Shown in pieces: positions 28,817-37,294 of a DNA stretch of 37,966 nucleotides. Positions within the stretch are counted from its first letter, which is position 1; each line of letters begins with the position of its first letter. The notes beneath the pieces were generated by a model. The model had not been told where the DNA came from. It ran no database searches and saw only the letters and a program-made list of their open reading frames with translations. Both the position numbers and the translations under genes were made by a program. This stretch comes from Opitutaceae bacterium (lineage in GTDB: Bacteria; Verrucomicrobiota; Verrucomicrobiia; Opitutales; Opitutaceae), in the NCBI GenBank assembly GCA_024711005.1, contig JANJTQ010000072.1, positions 1-37,966 of the forward strand, read 5' to 3'.

Positions 28817-31000
28817 TCACAACAGCAGATCGCCTTGCACTCCGCCGGGAGGCGTCACGCCAAGCGAAGGCCCGTAACGCTCCAGCCAATCGTCGAGTTT
28901 CTTCAGGTAATACTCCGGGTCATACGGCGCCGTGATCGGATCATAATGGGCGACCGGACGGGCCCGCTGCCAGTCGCTGGTCCCTCCCCGCTGCTTCATC
29001 GCGATGTAGTAGGTCACCCGTTCTCCCATTCGCGGGCGTGGTATGAGTTGCAGCGCGGCTTCCGCCGATGCACGACGTGGTTTGCCGCCGCCTTCGATGA
29101 AGCGTTCGTAGGCGTCGGGGTTCATGCTGAGCACCTCCGCTTTCGCGACTTCCTCGATGGGCATCGCGCGCTTCGCCAGCTTTGCCCGATACTCGTCCAC
29201 CATCGCCAGCGGAGATTCGTTGCTCGCGCCCACCAGGAATCGGATGAGCTGGTTGCCGAGTTTTTTGAGATACGGTTCGATGCCTCGCGAGCGCAACGCA
29301 CTCCCGCGAATGATCACCTTCTTCCCGTCGTAGAGCGCGTAGTTCTTCGCCTTGTAACTCCACATCGCCTCGTAGCTCCCGTCGTGTTCGAGTTCGATGC
29401 CGGGTGGCAGCACGCCAATCACCCGTTCGAGCAACGCTTCAGGGCGATCGAAGTATGTATGCGACGACAGATAAATACCGTCGGTGTCCGCCTCCAAAAT
29501 CGTGCAGCCGTGTCGGGCAAATTCATCGATCAACACCTGCAACAACTCGCGACCGCGTCTCGTGACTTCCGCCGCCAGTTCTCCATCGCCGAAACGCGCA
29601 CCGGAGAACCCGAGGTAACCGTAAAACGAATTGATGAGGATCTTGAAACTCGACTGACGCGCCTGCGCCTCGGCTCGTTCGTCTTCGGTGGGCGCGGTAC
29701 GGGCGAGCTGTTTGTAGCGCAAGCGGTATTCGCGCAATGACGTGAGCAGCGGAATAAACACGCCGAGCGTGTCGTTGCGTGGATTGCGTCCGATCGCGAG
29801 CAACAGACTCGGGTAGAGAGAGGCCACGTCGAAATGCAACACGTGTCGGAACACGCCTTCTTTGAAACTGCGCGTGTAACCGCCTTCGAACGGAGTCACC
29901 GCCGGTGGCACTGGGCACGACTGCCGCGCATGGTAATAGTGTTCGAGAAACAGCAGGTCGATTTTGCCGGTGGTGCCGCGCAGCGTCGCGTCCTGAAGCA
30001 AAATCGGGAAAGTGCGAACTTGCTCAAAATACGTCGGCAACAGCAGATCGGCGATTCCCTTGGTTTCGCGCAAGTCGTCCGTCAAATACGCGAGGAACTG
30101 ATCGCGGTTTTCCGTGAAGGCGGCGTGGATCTTGTCGCCGGCGAGGTAGGTGCGATCGCTGTCTTCGTTAGTGACGCCGAAATACACCGCGATGTCTTTC
30201 AACCCGTAGGAGGTGAGTTCGCGTGTCGTGATGTCGTATTGCTGCACGAGCAGGTAGGTATCGACGACGGTGCGTCCCGGCAGATCACAGCGCGGAAAAT
30301 CGATCCAACGTTCCGCGACCTTGAGGCGACTGTTGCGAAACGATGCCTTTTGCCCAAAGCGGCCCCAGGCGCACGGTACCTTTAGCTTTTTCGAGCGTTT
30401 GCGCAGGTAATCGAGATCGAACTTAAAAATATTGTGCCCTTCGATCACGTCGGGGTCTTCCTCGGCAAGAACAGCATTGAACTGTTCCAACAGGCGTGCC
30501 TCACCGGCTGCGCTCATCTCGTCCAGCACAAGGATGCGGTTACGATCCCCGAAACGCAGCCCGATTGCCAGCACACGGTCGTCGTTCTTGGATGCATCGC
30601 TGAACGTGTCATCGCCCGACGATGTCTCGATATCCAGCTGGCAGCGGCGCAACTGGTGAAAGCTCAAATCCCGGAAAAGTCGCTGACGCGCCTGCAGGAG
30701 AAACTGGCTCTCCAGCGGACGCACCGCATCGATGCCTCCAATGTCGCGAGTCGCCTTCAGAAAGGCGTCGAATGCGCCAAGCGTGTTGGCATGTGCGAGG
30801 CGGTTAAACGGCCCTTCGCCGTTCAGCGTCTCGATGGAAATACCCTCGGTCGGCGCAACAGCACCCGCGCTTAACCAGGCAAAGGGCCGCAATCTTTCCG
30901 TACGTGCCGAGCGCGAGCCATCGGCGCCCGCAACGGATAGATGCACGAATCCGTCATCGTCCACCCAGACGCCGCAGAGGGATTCAACGGGTGAAGACAT
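28817..31000 (-). CDS. polB: Family B DNA polymerase (Pol II-like)
   Basis: DNA-directed DNA polymerase with 3'-5' proofreading, likely a repair/translesion enzyme like E. coli Pol II. All motifs are intact in 727 residues: Exo I Asp123-Ile-Glu125 (QLDIET), Exo II GHNIFKFD with Asn190 and Asp195, Exo III Tyr305/Asp309 (YLTDDL), motif A HFDVASLYP with Asp391, motif B KILINSFYG with Lys453, and motif C EADTDGIY with Asp505 and Asp507. It is slightly shorter than E. coli Pol II (783). It is transcribed towards malQ and shares no operon with it. It lies outside the provirus, so I treat it as a host gene. Confidence 0.93.
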   Translation of the reverse strand: MSSPVESLCGVWVDDDGFVHLSVAGADGSRSARTERLRPFAWLSAGAVAPTEGISIETLNGEGPFNRLAHANTLGAFDAFLKATRDIGGIDAVRPLESQFLLQARQRLFRDLSFHQLRRCQLDIETSSGDDTFSDASKNDDRVLAIGLRFGDRNRILVLDEMSAAGEARLLEQFNAVLAEEDPDVIEGHNIFKFDLDYLRKRSKKLKVPCAWGRFGQKASFRNSRLKVAERWIDFPRCDLPGRTVVDTYLLVQQYDITTRELTSYGLKDIAVYFGVTNEDSDRTYLAGDKIHAAFTENRDQFLAYLTDDLRETKGIADLLLPTYFEQVRTFPILLQDATLRGTTGKIDLLFLEHYYHARQSCPVPPAVTPFEGGYTRSFKEGVFRHVLHFDVASLYPSLLLAIGRNPRNDTLGVFIPLLTSLREYRLRYKQLARTAPTEDERAEAQARQSSFKILINSFYGYLGFSGARFGDGELAAEVTRRGRELLQVLIDEFARHGCTILEADTDGIYLSSHTYFDRPEALLERVIGVLPPGIELEHDGSYEAMWSYKAKNYALYDGKKVIIRGSALRSRGIEPYLKKLGNQLIRFLVGASNESPLAMVDEYRAKLAKRAMPIEEVAKAEVLSMNPDAYERFIEGGGKPRRASAEAALQLIPRPRMGERVTYYIAMKQRGGTSDWQRARPVAHYDPITAPYDPEYYLKKLDDWLERYGPSLGVTPPGGVQGDLLL

Positions 31001-31072
31001 GGACGATGGAAGCGAAACAGCGCCGTCCGAAAGCCATCATTATCGGCATCCGGACTCCGGGCGCCCAATACC

Positions 31073-31414
31073 TCAGAACGGCTTGACGTAAACCATCACG
31101 ACCGCGACCAAAGCGAGAGCGATGGCGATCACGGACAAAGCACCGACCGCGCCACGCCGACGATAACCAAAGCCGGTAAGCGCGGAGAGCGCGAGCCAGA
31201 CGCCGAGCTTCACGAACATCCAACCTTGGAATTGATTTTGATAGATCTTGGAGATCAGACCGAAGCCGCTCACCAGCACCAGCAAACTGGCGATGCCGGT
31301 GATCATGAGAACCTTTTTGCGCGTCTCAGCGGGAGCGGCGAAGGCGTAGAACGTGTAGCCGAACAACACGAACAAGGAGACGAGGTGGATGATGTAGTAG
31401 GTGGTGGGAGACAT
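31073..31414 (-). CDS. Four-helix membrane protein (113 aa)
   Basis: The ATG at 31414 (MSPTTYYIIHLVSLFVLFG) opens directly into a membrane segment; the longer frame upstream is rejected because it would be a soluble, charged extension. Four hydrophobic helices are visible (about 5-25, 36-54, 66-84, 92-110), linked by short polar loops. Size and layout resemble SirB2-like or CopD-like small membrane proteins, but no signature residue settles it. It ends 72 bp before polB and may be cotranscribed. Confidence 0.75.
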   Translation of the reverse strand: MSPTTYYIIHLVSLFVLFGYTFYAFAAPAETRKKVLMITGIASLLVLVSGFGLISKIYQNQFQGWMFVKLGVWLALSALTGFGYRRRGAVGALSVIAIALALVAVVMVYVKPF

Positions 31415-31596
31415 GTGTGAAAAATTAAGGCCCCGTTTGTCTGCGAACCGGCGACAAAAGTCTAGGGTGCGTTTTTGCCGCAAAAGGATCCATCTCCCGC
31501 GAAGATCCGGTGGCTTACCGCACTTGTATTTGTCCCGAAGAATTGAGATATCCGACGGCTCGCCTCGTTCTAATTCCAAGAAAAACACCGTATAAG

Positions 31597-31923
31597 ATGA
31601 CCAATCCCGCCTGCCCTGAATGTACGCTCGAAGATGTTCTCAGTCACTCCGACCATTGGGAGTGCGCGACGTGTGGCCATGAATGGCCCAAAGAGGCGCC
31701 CGTCGAAGCCGGCCTTGTCGTTAAAGACGCCCATGGAAACCTCCTGGCCGACGGTGACACGATCGTCTTGATCAAGGACCTTAAATTGCGGGGCTCTTCA
31801 CAGGTCCTGAAACAAGGAACCAAGGGCAAAAACATCCGCTTGGTGGCGGGCGATCATGAGATCGACTGCAAGATCGACGGAAGCCCGATGGCGCTCAAAG
31901 CCTGCTTCGTGAAGAAGGCCTGA
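31597..31923 (+). CDS. yjdM: Zinc-ribbon protein PhnA/YjdM
   Basis: The 108-residue protein starts MTNPACPECTLEDVL with a Cys4 zinc ribbon (C-P-E-C and C-A-T-C, 15-20 residues apart). The PhnA domain follows: VKDAHGNLLADGDTIVLIKDLK, KQGTKGKNIRLV, HEIDCKIDG and a C-terminal LKACFVKK. Length and motif order match E. coli YjdM, once called alkylphosphonate uptake protein PhnA; no phosphonate genes lie nearby, so that role is unlikely. It is divergent from the membrane protein gene, with a 182-bp shared upstream region, and ends at a bidirectional terminator. Confidence 0.9.
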   Translation: MTNPACPECTLEDVLSHSDHWECATCGHEWPKEAPVEAGLVVKDAHGNLLADGDTIVLIKDLKLRGSSQVLKQGTKGKNIRLVAGDHEIDCKIDGSPMALKACFVKKA

Positions 31924-31927
31924 CATC

Positions 31928-32103
31928 GAAAAGGCCCGACATTCGCGTCGGGCCTCTTGGCCGGGTTGGGAAAATTAGGTAGTGACACTCCGCCTGTGCC
32001 GTGCACCCAAAGGCTCGAGAACCTTTTTGCGATTAGGTGGGCTCCTCCGGATGGCTTCGTGCTTTCCGATTTACGGCCTAGCAGTCCCCCACCCGTTCCG
32101 GAT
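31928..32103 (-). ncRNA. Candidate structured small RNA, about 176 nt (possibly 6S RNA)
   Basis: This gene-free stretch on the minus strand has a perfect TATAAT box (32109-32114 read backwards). Downstream it holds GGGTGGG pairing with CCCACCT across an inner fold (CCG-TAAAT-CGG), and a second stem-loop AAAGG-TTCTCGAG-CCTTT. It ends with an intrinsic terminator (AGGCCCGAC/GTCGGGCCT, then TTTTC). Promoter, terminator and size fit an independent RNA of 6S class, and the 3' part vaguely resembles 6S. I could not build a convincing 6S closing stem, so the identity is open. The small open frames here look spurious. Confidence 0.45.
31932..31955. terminator. Bidirectional intrinsic terminator between yjdM and the ncRNA candidate
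   Basis: A perfect 9-bp stem (AGGCCCGAC at 31932-31940, GTCGGGCCT at 31947-31955) with a 6-base loop. The minus strand has a TTTTC tail, and the plus strand has a weaker CTTGG. It sits 8 bp after the yjdM stop. Confidence 0.75.
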
Positions 32104-32233
32104 CCCGTATTATATCAAAGGCAAAGAGCAGTTATTGGAAAGCGCCTCGAACACTGCAGGGCGTCACTGGGACGAAAAGTAGTCCGGCGTCAGGGACCGT
32201 CAACCGTCATCAATGGTTTTTATTTGTCGCTGC

Positions 32234-32716
32234 TCAGGCAACGGGCTGTTTTTTCCGCAGCCCGCGAATCCCCCATGCTGCGAGCAGAAAAACGGCTCCC
32301 ACCACGCAGCCGGGCGACACGACAATCACGCCTGTCGTGCACAGCAGCCCGGTGAGCATTATAGCCAGCTTGTCCGTCCAGCGCCCGCCGCCCGTCACTT
32401 GCCACTGGAGAATGGCCAGCAGCAGCCAAAGTGCACAGCCCAATGCCAGGGACGCTACGACAAACCGCCCGGCTACGACTTCACGGCCTTGTCCGGAAAG
32501 CAGGATCGCCAGCAGCCAGAACAGAACCTGATTGAAAAACGCCAGACCGCCGGCGAGCACCGCGATGAGTGTGCGGTTGATGGGGAAGTTGCCACTTGTA
32601 TCAACCGGAATGCGGCTGCGGATAAAACAGCCGGTGCACGAAAAGTAGACGCGTCCCGGTTGTGGTCGCGCGACCTGAATGGGCACCCCCGAATACTGGC
32701 AGCGAAGCTCACTCAT
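32234..32716 (-). CDS. Membrane protein with N-terminal Cys motif (160 aa)
   Basis: It starts MSELRCQYSGVPIQVARPQ at 32716, overlapping the DUF2017-like gene stop by 8 bp. The first 35 residues hold three cysteines (LRCQYSG, SCTGCFI) that could form a small metal site. About four hydrophobic helices follow (45-75, 80-102, 113-130, 135-150). It ends GLRKKQPVA. It is the last gene of the proS-clpS operon. No family is recognised. Confidence 0.7.
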   Translation of the reverse strand: MSELRCQYSGVPIQVARPQPGRVYFSCTGCFIRSRIPVDTSGNFPINRTLIAVLAGGLAFFNQVLFWLLAILLSGQGREVVAGRFVVASLALGCALWLLLAILQWQVTGGGRWTDKLAIMLTGLLCTTGVIVVSPGCVVGAVFLLAAWGIRGLRKKQPVA

Positions 32717-33182
32717 CGTCATCCTCGGCCATTGGATCGAGGTACTTCAGGATAATTTTCTGCAGTTCGTCCAAAAACAAAAAACACGCGAAGGCCTTCT
32801 GAATCGTCTCGTCGAGGTCGCTCATGCTGGTGCTGGCCTCCAGCGCTTCCAGGGTTTCGTCAGGAACCTTGGCGAGGTGGGTCTGGCGAAAACGAAGGCG
32901 CAACGCGGCGCACGCGCGCAGCACCGGCTCGGCATTGTCGCGGTCGAAGGCCACGACGCCTTCCGTGAAAAACTCCTGGTCGAACAAGGAGAACAGCCGG
33001 TCGCAATCGTCGCGTTGAGATTCCAGCAAATCCTCCTTCCAGACGGTGGCGAGTTCGGCATCGGAGTCGCTCAACGCGAGTGGCACCGCAAGGTTGACGC
33101 GCAGATCGTCGACCACGGACTTGATCAAGTCGAGCAGGGGCGCCACCGCCGTGATACTGAGTCGGACCTCAACTCGTTTCAT
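32709..33182 (-). CDS. DUF2017-like protein next to clpS (157 aa)
   Basis: The ATG at 33182 (MKRVEVRLSITAVAPLL) overlaps the clpS end by 14 bp. The protein is helical, acidic at its end (DPMAEDDDE), with LFDQEFFTEGVVAFDRDN, a central RACAALRLRFRQTHL and DLDETIQKAFACFLFLDELQK. In actinobacteria clpS is followed by a DUF2017 gene; this protein has a similar size, helical make-up and position, so I propose the same family or an analogue. The function is unknown, probably connected with ClpS/ClpAP proteolysis. Confidence 0.6.
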   Translation of the reverse strand: MKRVEVRLSITAVAPLLDLIKSVVDDLRVNLAVPLALSDSDAELATVWKEDLLESQRDDCDRLFSLFDQEFFTEGVVAFDRDNAEPVLRACAALRLRFRQTHLAKVPDETLEALEASTSMSDLDETIQKAFACFLFLDELQKIILKYLDPMAEDDDE

Positions 33183-33474
33183 CAGGCTCAAGCGTGGCGG
33201 AGAGATGCCATTGTTGAAGGGAAAAAACGTAGGCCTCGGCGTTTTCACGCACTCCGACCCACACAACGGACCGTCCGTGTTCATGCGCCTCGAGCATATG
33301 CTTTGTCGCAGTCGGTTCGTCGAAACCGAACAGCTTACGGAGCACCATCACCGCGTAGGACATGCGGGTGACCGCGTCGTTGAGGAATACCACGCGCCAC
33401 CCCCGTGGCGACATGGTTTCAACGGCGTCCTGCCGGGAGGGCTCGGAATGGGTATGATTGACCGGATCGATCAT
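33169..33474 (-). CDS. clpS: ATP-dependent Clp protease adaptor ClpS
   Basis: Adaptor that brings N-degron substrates to ClpAP/ClpCP. The 101-residue protein has the ClpS core: WRVVFLNDAVTRMSYAVMVL (W-x-V-x-x-x-N-D), KLFGFDEPTATKHMLEAHEHG (A-x-x-x-M-x-x-x-H-x-x-G) and a final strand after NAEAYVF. The Asn-Asp pair that reads the substrate N-terminus is kept. The ATG at 33474 overlaps the proS stop (ATGA), so it is translationally coupled to proS. The usual partner clpA is not in this window. Confidence 0.9.
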   Translation of the reverse strand: MIDPVNHTHSEPSRQDAVETMSPRGWRVVFLNDAVTRMSYAVMVLRKLFGFDEPTATKHMLEAHEHGRSVVWVGVRENAEAYVFSLQQWHLSATLEPDETS

Positions 33475-35237
33475 GCCTGGGCAAACGCGTCACGCACGAC
33501 GGAGGCGATGTGATCGGCGGCCTCGGCGACCGGGACTTTGATGACGTCTTTTTTCGAGCGCCACTTGAGTTCGATGACACCGGCTTGAAGACCTTTGCCT
33601 CCGATCGTGATGCGCAGCGGAATGCCAATCAAGTCGGCATCCTTGAACTTCACTCCGGGACGCTCTTCGCGGTCGTCGATGATGACATCGGCGCCGGCCT
33701 GTTCGGCGACAGCCGCAAGTTTCCGGGCCAACTCGGCAGGCTCGGCGACCGACGGGTCGAGGAGCGTGATGATGACTTGGAACGGGGCGACCGACCAAGG
33801 CCAGATGATGCCGTCGTTGTCGTGGCTCTGTTCAATCACGGCCTGCATCGTGCGGCTGATCCCGATGCCGTAACAGCCCATCACCATCGGGTGCGACCGC
33901 TTTTGATCATCGGTGTACACCGCGCCGAATTTTTCCGAGTACTTGGTGCCCAGTTTGAAAATGTGCCCGACTTCGATGCCGCGCTTCACCTGGAGCGGCT
34001 GGCCGTTCTTGGGATCGGGCTCCCCCGGATGCACGCGGCGGAAATCGCCAAATTTCGTGATCGCGAGATCGCGGGTCACATTGACGTTGCGAACGTGGAA
34101 ACCGTCCTTGTTGGCACCGGTCACGCCATTGCCGATAAGGCGGATGGCATGGTCGGCGAAAACGCCCGCGAGCGCGGACGGATCTTTGATCGTGCCTTTG
34201 ACCGCACCGAGGCTGCCGGGCTTCGCACCGAGCACCGGCTCGATTTCGTCGGGTGTGGCGGCACGGGTAAGCGTGAAACCGAGGGCACCGAGCTTGGCTT
34301 CTTCGAGTTCATCGTTTCCGCGAAGAATAACCACGAAAGGTTTTCCGTCGCCGATGTAGACGAGGGTCTTGAACTGCTGGTTGGCCTTCACGCCGTAAGG
34401 CGCGGCCTCAAGCGCGGCGATCGTCACCACGCCCGGCGTGGCAAACTCCTCGACGGCGCCGACGGCCCCGGCATCGGTGAGGTCCGCCGGCACGAGCGCG
34501 CTGGTGGCCTTCTCGCGATTGGCCGCGTAGCCGCTCTCTTCGTTGTAGATGACGTCGTCATCGCCGATTTCGGCGGGAACCATGAACTCATGGGAGAAGC
34601 TGCCGCCCATGACGCCCGTGTCGGCCTCGACGGCGATGGCGGTGACGCCGATGCGTTTAAAGAATCGCGCATAAGCGTCCTTCATCGCGAAGTAGCTCTT
34701 CACCGCACCGTCATCATTCGCGTCGAAGGAATAGGCGTCCATCATCACGAACTCGCGGGCGCGCATGAGGCCGAAGCGCGGACGGATTTCGTTACGGAAT
34801 TTGGTGGCGATTTGGAAAAAGTTCTTCGGGAGATCGCGATAGCTGGTGATCTCGTTTTTAACGAGCGGGGTGATGATCTCCTCGTGGGTCGGTCCCAGCA
34901 CGAACTCGGGTTCGCGCGAACGTCCTTTGTTGGCGCCGGCGCTGTCCACGCGGAACATGATTTCGCGGGCGGCAGACCAACGGGGTCCCTGCTCCCAATT
35001 TTCCACGGGATGGACGTGCGGCATCCACAGTTCAATGGCGTCCGAGGCCTCGAGTTCTTCGCGGCAGATCTGCGAGATTTTCTGCATCACGCGCAGGCCC
35101 AGCGGCATGTAGGTATAGAGGCCGCCACCGAGCTTGCGCACGATACCGGCGCGCATGAGCAATTTGTGCGAGGCGATCTCCGCGTCGGCCGGGCTGTCGC
35201 GCAGGGTGGAGATATGGAACTTGGACCAAGTCTTCAT
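33471..35237 (-). CDS. proS: Prolyl-tRNA synthetase (bacterial type, with editing domain)
   Basis: Charges tRNA-Pro. The ATG at 35237 (MKTWSKFHISTLRDSPADAE) gives 588 residues, the usual size; two upstream in-frame starts would add non-homologous residues. Class II motifs are present: motif 1 around GGGLYTYMPLGLRVMQKI, motif 2 FRNEIRPRFGLMRAREF, motif 3 GCYGIGISRTMQAVIEQ. The stretch between motifs 2 and 3 (about 225-405, with KTLVYIGDGKPFVVILRGND) is the YbaK-like INS domain that removes mischarged alanine. The C-terminal anticodon-binding domain is complete. It is the first gene of proS-clpS-DUF2017-like-membrane protein. Confidence 0.96.
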   Translation of the reverse strand: MKTWSKFHISTLRDSPADAEIASHKLLMRAGIVRKLGGGLYTYMPLGLRVMQKISQICREELEASDAIELWMPHVHPVENWEQGPRWSAAREIMFRVDSAGANKGRSREPEFVLGPTHEEIITPLVKNEITSYRDLPKNFFQIATKFRNEIRPRFGLMRAREFVMMDAYSFDANDDGAVKSYFAMKDAYARFFKRIGVTAIAVEADTGVMGGSFSHEFMVPAEIGDDDVIYNEESGYAANREKATSALVPADLTDAGAVGAVEEFATPGVVTIAALEAAPYGVKANQQFKTLVYIGDGKPFVVILRGNDELEEAKLGALGFTLTRAATPDEIEPVLGAKPGSLGAVKGTIKDPSALAGVFADHAIRLIGNGVTGANKDGFHVRNVNVTRDLAITKFGDFRRVHPGEPDPKNGQPLQVKRGIEVGHIFKLGTKYSEKFGAVYTDDQKRSHPMVMGCYGIGISRTMQAVIEQSHDNDGIIWPWSVAPFQVIITLLDPSVAEPAELARKLAAVAEQAGADVIIDDREERPGVKFKDADLIGIPLRITIGGKGLQAGVIELKWRSKKDVIKVPVAEAADHIASVVRDAFAQA

Positions 35238-35373
35238 GAAGTCCGCGAACGAAACAGCCGACCTCGCGCGGAGCAAATGTTATTCCGCGAGGATTGTCCG
35301 TCTGGCATGCCCGCGGATCCGACGGGACGGCGTTCTCCTTGCATTGACCGGGCGGGCCCGTTCACTCGCGCGC

Positions 35374-35997
35374 ATGCCTGATCCTCTTAACCGCAAGCCT
35401 TGGCCCATGAAGTGGGTCGCTCTGGCGATCATCGCGTGCGTCATTCCCTACACGTGGATAACCGTGAAATATCGCAAGGACGCCCCGGCGTATCAGCCTT
35501 ACGAGGATTCGAAAGAACGCGCAAATGTCATGCGACTTCTCGAGGCAGGCTATCAACGGATCAGAGTCTCGGCCGAGCGTCCGGCCGACCCACAGCAAGC
35601 GATCCAGCGCATGACCGCGCCGGTGACCGCCTCGCCTGCCCCCGGAGGTATTCCTCAAATCCTCGCCGACACCTTGGTCGAGACCCCGACACTGCCGCTT
35701 ACGTTCAGCTCGGTGTCGGCTCCGGGTGAAACCGACCCGTTGCTTCCCTACCCGATTGCCTTCGCTAGCAAACTCGAGGATGGGAAGCAGCAAGTCGGAG
35801 GCGCCCATGTTTTCCTGAGGGACGAAAGTCTTGTGATCATTCCCCAGCTTGAGCGGCTTGATAATAATCTCTCCGCCCGCGCCAAAGAAAACCCAGTGGT
35901 GATCACGATTCCCGGCGGCCTACTGAAGACCGGTCGCTACACCGTGTTGCTCGCCGGGAGTGAGCAGTCGCAACAGTGGATCGTAGAAGTCCGGTGA
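35374..35997 (+). CDS. Uncharacterised membrane-anchored protein (207 aa)
   Basis: The ATG at 35374 (MPDPLNRKPWPMKWVALAI) is followed by one N-terminal membrane segment (WVALAIIACVIPYTWITV, about 14-31), so most of the protein is outside the cytoplasm. A Pro/Ala/Thr-rich linker leads to a beta-rich C-terminal part (AHVFLRDESLVIIPQLERL, TGRYTVLLAGSEQSQQWIVEVR) resembling an immunoglobulin-like sandwich. It is divergent from proS. No family is recognised. Confidence 0.75.
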   Translation: MPDPLNRKPWPMKWVALAIIACVIPYTWITVKYRKDAPAYQPYEDSKERANVMRLLEAGYQRIRVSAERPADPQQAIQRMTAPVTASPAPGGIPQILADTLVETPTLPLTFSSVSAPGETDPLLPYPIAFASKLEDGKQQVGGAHVFLRDESLVIIPQLERLDNNLSARAKENPVVITIPGGLLKTGRYTVLLAGSEQSQQWIVEVR

Positions 35998-36326
35998 TAC
36001 GGAAGGACTCGGCAAGGCATTCAGCGAGAACCGCGGAGCAGGACCAATCGGTTCACCATATGTCTCGACGGGCGCGAACCCGGCGCCACCCGGAGGCCCG
36101 AAGAGATCCGCGAGCAACTTCGTGTCCGCTCCCGTCACCGGGGAAAATCTCGGCGAAAACCCCGCGGTCGAAGACGCCGCGCGGGCGGCTGTGTCTCGGC
36201 GGCACACCTCCGGCGGTTGTTCACCGAGGCGGGGCATGGACTAGGGAGTTAAAACTTAGCGCGCCACCAAAGCCTGGAGTTGGGTTATTGCCTTGAGGTC
36301 TCCCTAAACTCCACCTGCCTTGAAAG
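35998..36326. other. Stretch without a convincing gene
   Basis: Frames of about 105 codons are open on both strands, as expected in GC-rich DNA, but neither shows a domain, a signal peptide or a sensible start. I see no tRNA, hairpin terminator or repeat in it. It may contain the ends of transcripts from the gene at 35374 and from the tRNA. Confidence 0.5.
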
Positions 36327-36401
36327 TGGTGCCCCCACGGGGAATCGAACCCCGCTTTTAGGATTGAGAATCCCATGTCCTAACCGATAGACGATGAGGG
36401 C
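36327..36401 (-). tRNA. tRNA-Glu (anticodon CTC)
   Basis: It folds as a complete tRNA on the minus strand: acceptor GCCCTCA/TGGGGGC, a D arm with GGTTAGGA, anticodon arm TGGGA-TTCTCAA-TCCTA with CTC at positions 34-36, and a T arm GGGGTTCGATTCCCC. The CCA end is encoded (36327-36329). CTC reads the Glu codon GAG. A TTGACG box (36441-36446, read backwards) upstream could be its -35 element. No repeat of its 3' end is seen, so it is not an attachment site. Confidence 0.93.
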
Positions 36402-36570
36402 GTCTGTTGGAGCGGTCGACAGTCTGGTTTTCTCGGGGCGCGTCAAGCGTGAGTTTACCGTTATTTCCATCCGGTCGCTCCCGCCCATCTCCGGCGGCCC
36501 AAAAGCAACTACCTGTCCCTGTCGGTCATTTGCTGCCCACGGCGACTGTATTCGCCGCCTGTCTTGTAAC

Positions 36571-36606
36571 GAAAAGGCCGTCCGAATTATCCGGACGGCC
36601 TTTTTT
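36571..36606. terminator. Bidirectional intrinsic terminator after ndk
   Basis: A 9-bp perfect stem (GGCCGTCCG at 36576-36584, CGGACGGCC at 36592-36600) with TTTTTT on the plus strand and TTTTC on the minus strand. It lies 45 bp after the ndk stop and mainly ends ndk transcription. Confidence 0.9.
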
Positions 36607-36650
36607 AGTGGAAATCGACGAGGCTTACCGCGTCATGCGACCAAGATGAC

Positions 36651-37067
36651 TCAGGCGAAGAGTTCCTCGGGCTTGAAGAAGCGGGCCAGCTCAATGCGGG
36701 CGTTCTCGTCGCTGTCGGAGGCATGCACGACGTTCTTCATCATCTCGGTGCCAAAGTCGCCGCGAATGGTGCCCTTGGCAGCCTTGCGGGAATCGGTCGG
36801 ACCGAGCAGTTCGCGAACCTTTGCAACGATATCGTCGCCCTTCAAGGCGATGACCAGCACCGGACTCGAGCTCATAAACGCTTCGATGTCGGGATAAAAC
36901 GGTTTGTCGGCCACGTGCGCATAATGGGAGCGCAGCACCTCGGACGAGAGGCGGATCATCTTCGCTCCAACAATTTCAAAACCGGCTTTTTCGAAGCGGT
37001 CGATCACGTTGCCCGCATGCTTGCTGGCCATGCAATCGGGTTTAAGAATAACAAGGGTTTTCTGCAT
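36651..37067 (-). CDS. ndk: Nucleoside diphosphate kinase
   Basis: Transfers the gamma-phosphate of ATP to other nucleoside diphosphates and so balances NTP/dNTP pools; cytoplasmic. The 138-residue protein starts MQKTLVILKPDCM, as in the family. The phospho-accepting His115 is in NVVHASDS. The nucleotide-binding loop DKPFYPDIEAFMSSSP is conserved. Length is normal. The gene appears to be monocistronic, with a strong terminator downstream. Confidence 0.96.
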   Translation of the reverse strand: MQKTLVILKPDCMASKHAGNVIDRFEKAGFEIVGAKMIRLSSEVLRSHYAHVADKPFYPDIEAFMSSSPVLVIALKGDDIVAKVRELLGPTDSRKAAKGTIRGDFGTEMMKNVVHASDSDENARIELARFFKPEELFA

Positions 37068-37294
37068 AAACGGGCGACGATAGGCACCCCACCACTTCAG
37101 AGGGAAGCCTGATTTTACATCGTGCGATCAATGCCCGAAAAACCAATGGGGCCAATCGCTGTTCGCACCGTTAACCATGGGGCCACCGAAAGACCATGTC
37201 TCGTAAGCGGGAAAGGACTGGCGAGGTGACGAGGACTCGAAAAACGGCGGCATTTCTGCCGCCGTTCATGAACCCCAAACACCACGAAAAGAAA

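Noticed and set aside
28817-31000. Family B polymerase as a viral protein-primed polymerase of the element
   Set aside because: It lies outside the attachment sites and has the domain order of host Pol II, without the TPR insertions expected of protein-primed viral polymerases.
31957-32355. 132-residue plus-strand frame after yjdM
   Set aside because: Composition looks random (Arg/Pro/Ser), it runs into the antisense of the membrane protein gene, and the region has the signs of an RNA gene on the other strand.
33510-35381. 623-codon open frame on the plus strand opposite proS
   Set aside because: It is the antisense shadow of a clear prolyl-tRNA synthetase. High GC content keeps several frames open; the translated sequence has no domain.
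35920-36237. 105-residue minus-strand frame between the anchored protein and the tRNA
   Set aside because: No domain, poor start context, overlaps the end of the gene at 35374; typical of random open frames at this GC content.
36327-36401. tRNA-Glu as an integration site
   Set aside because: No copy of its 3' end is found elsewhere in the window, and the element ends lie 10 kb away at dif-like sites.
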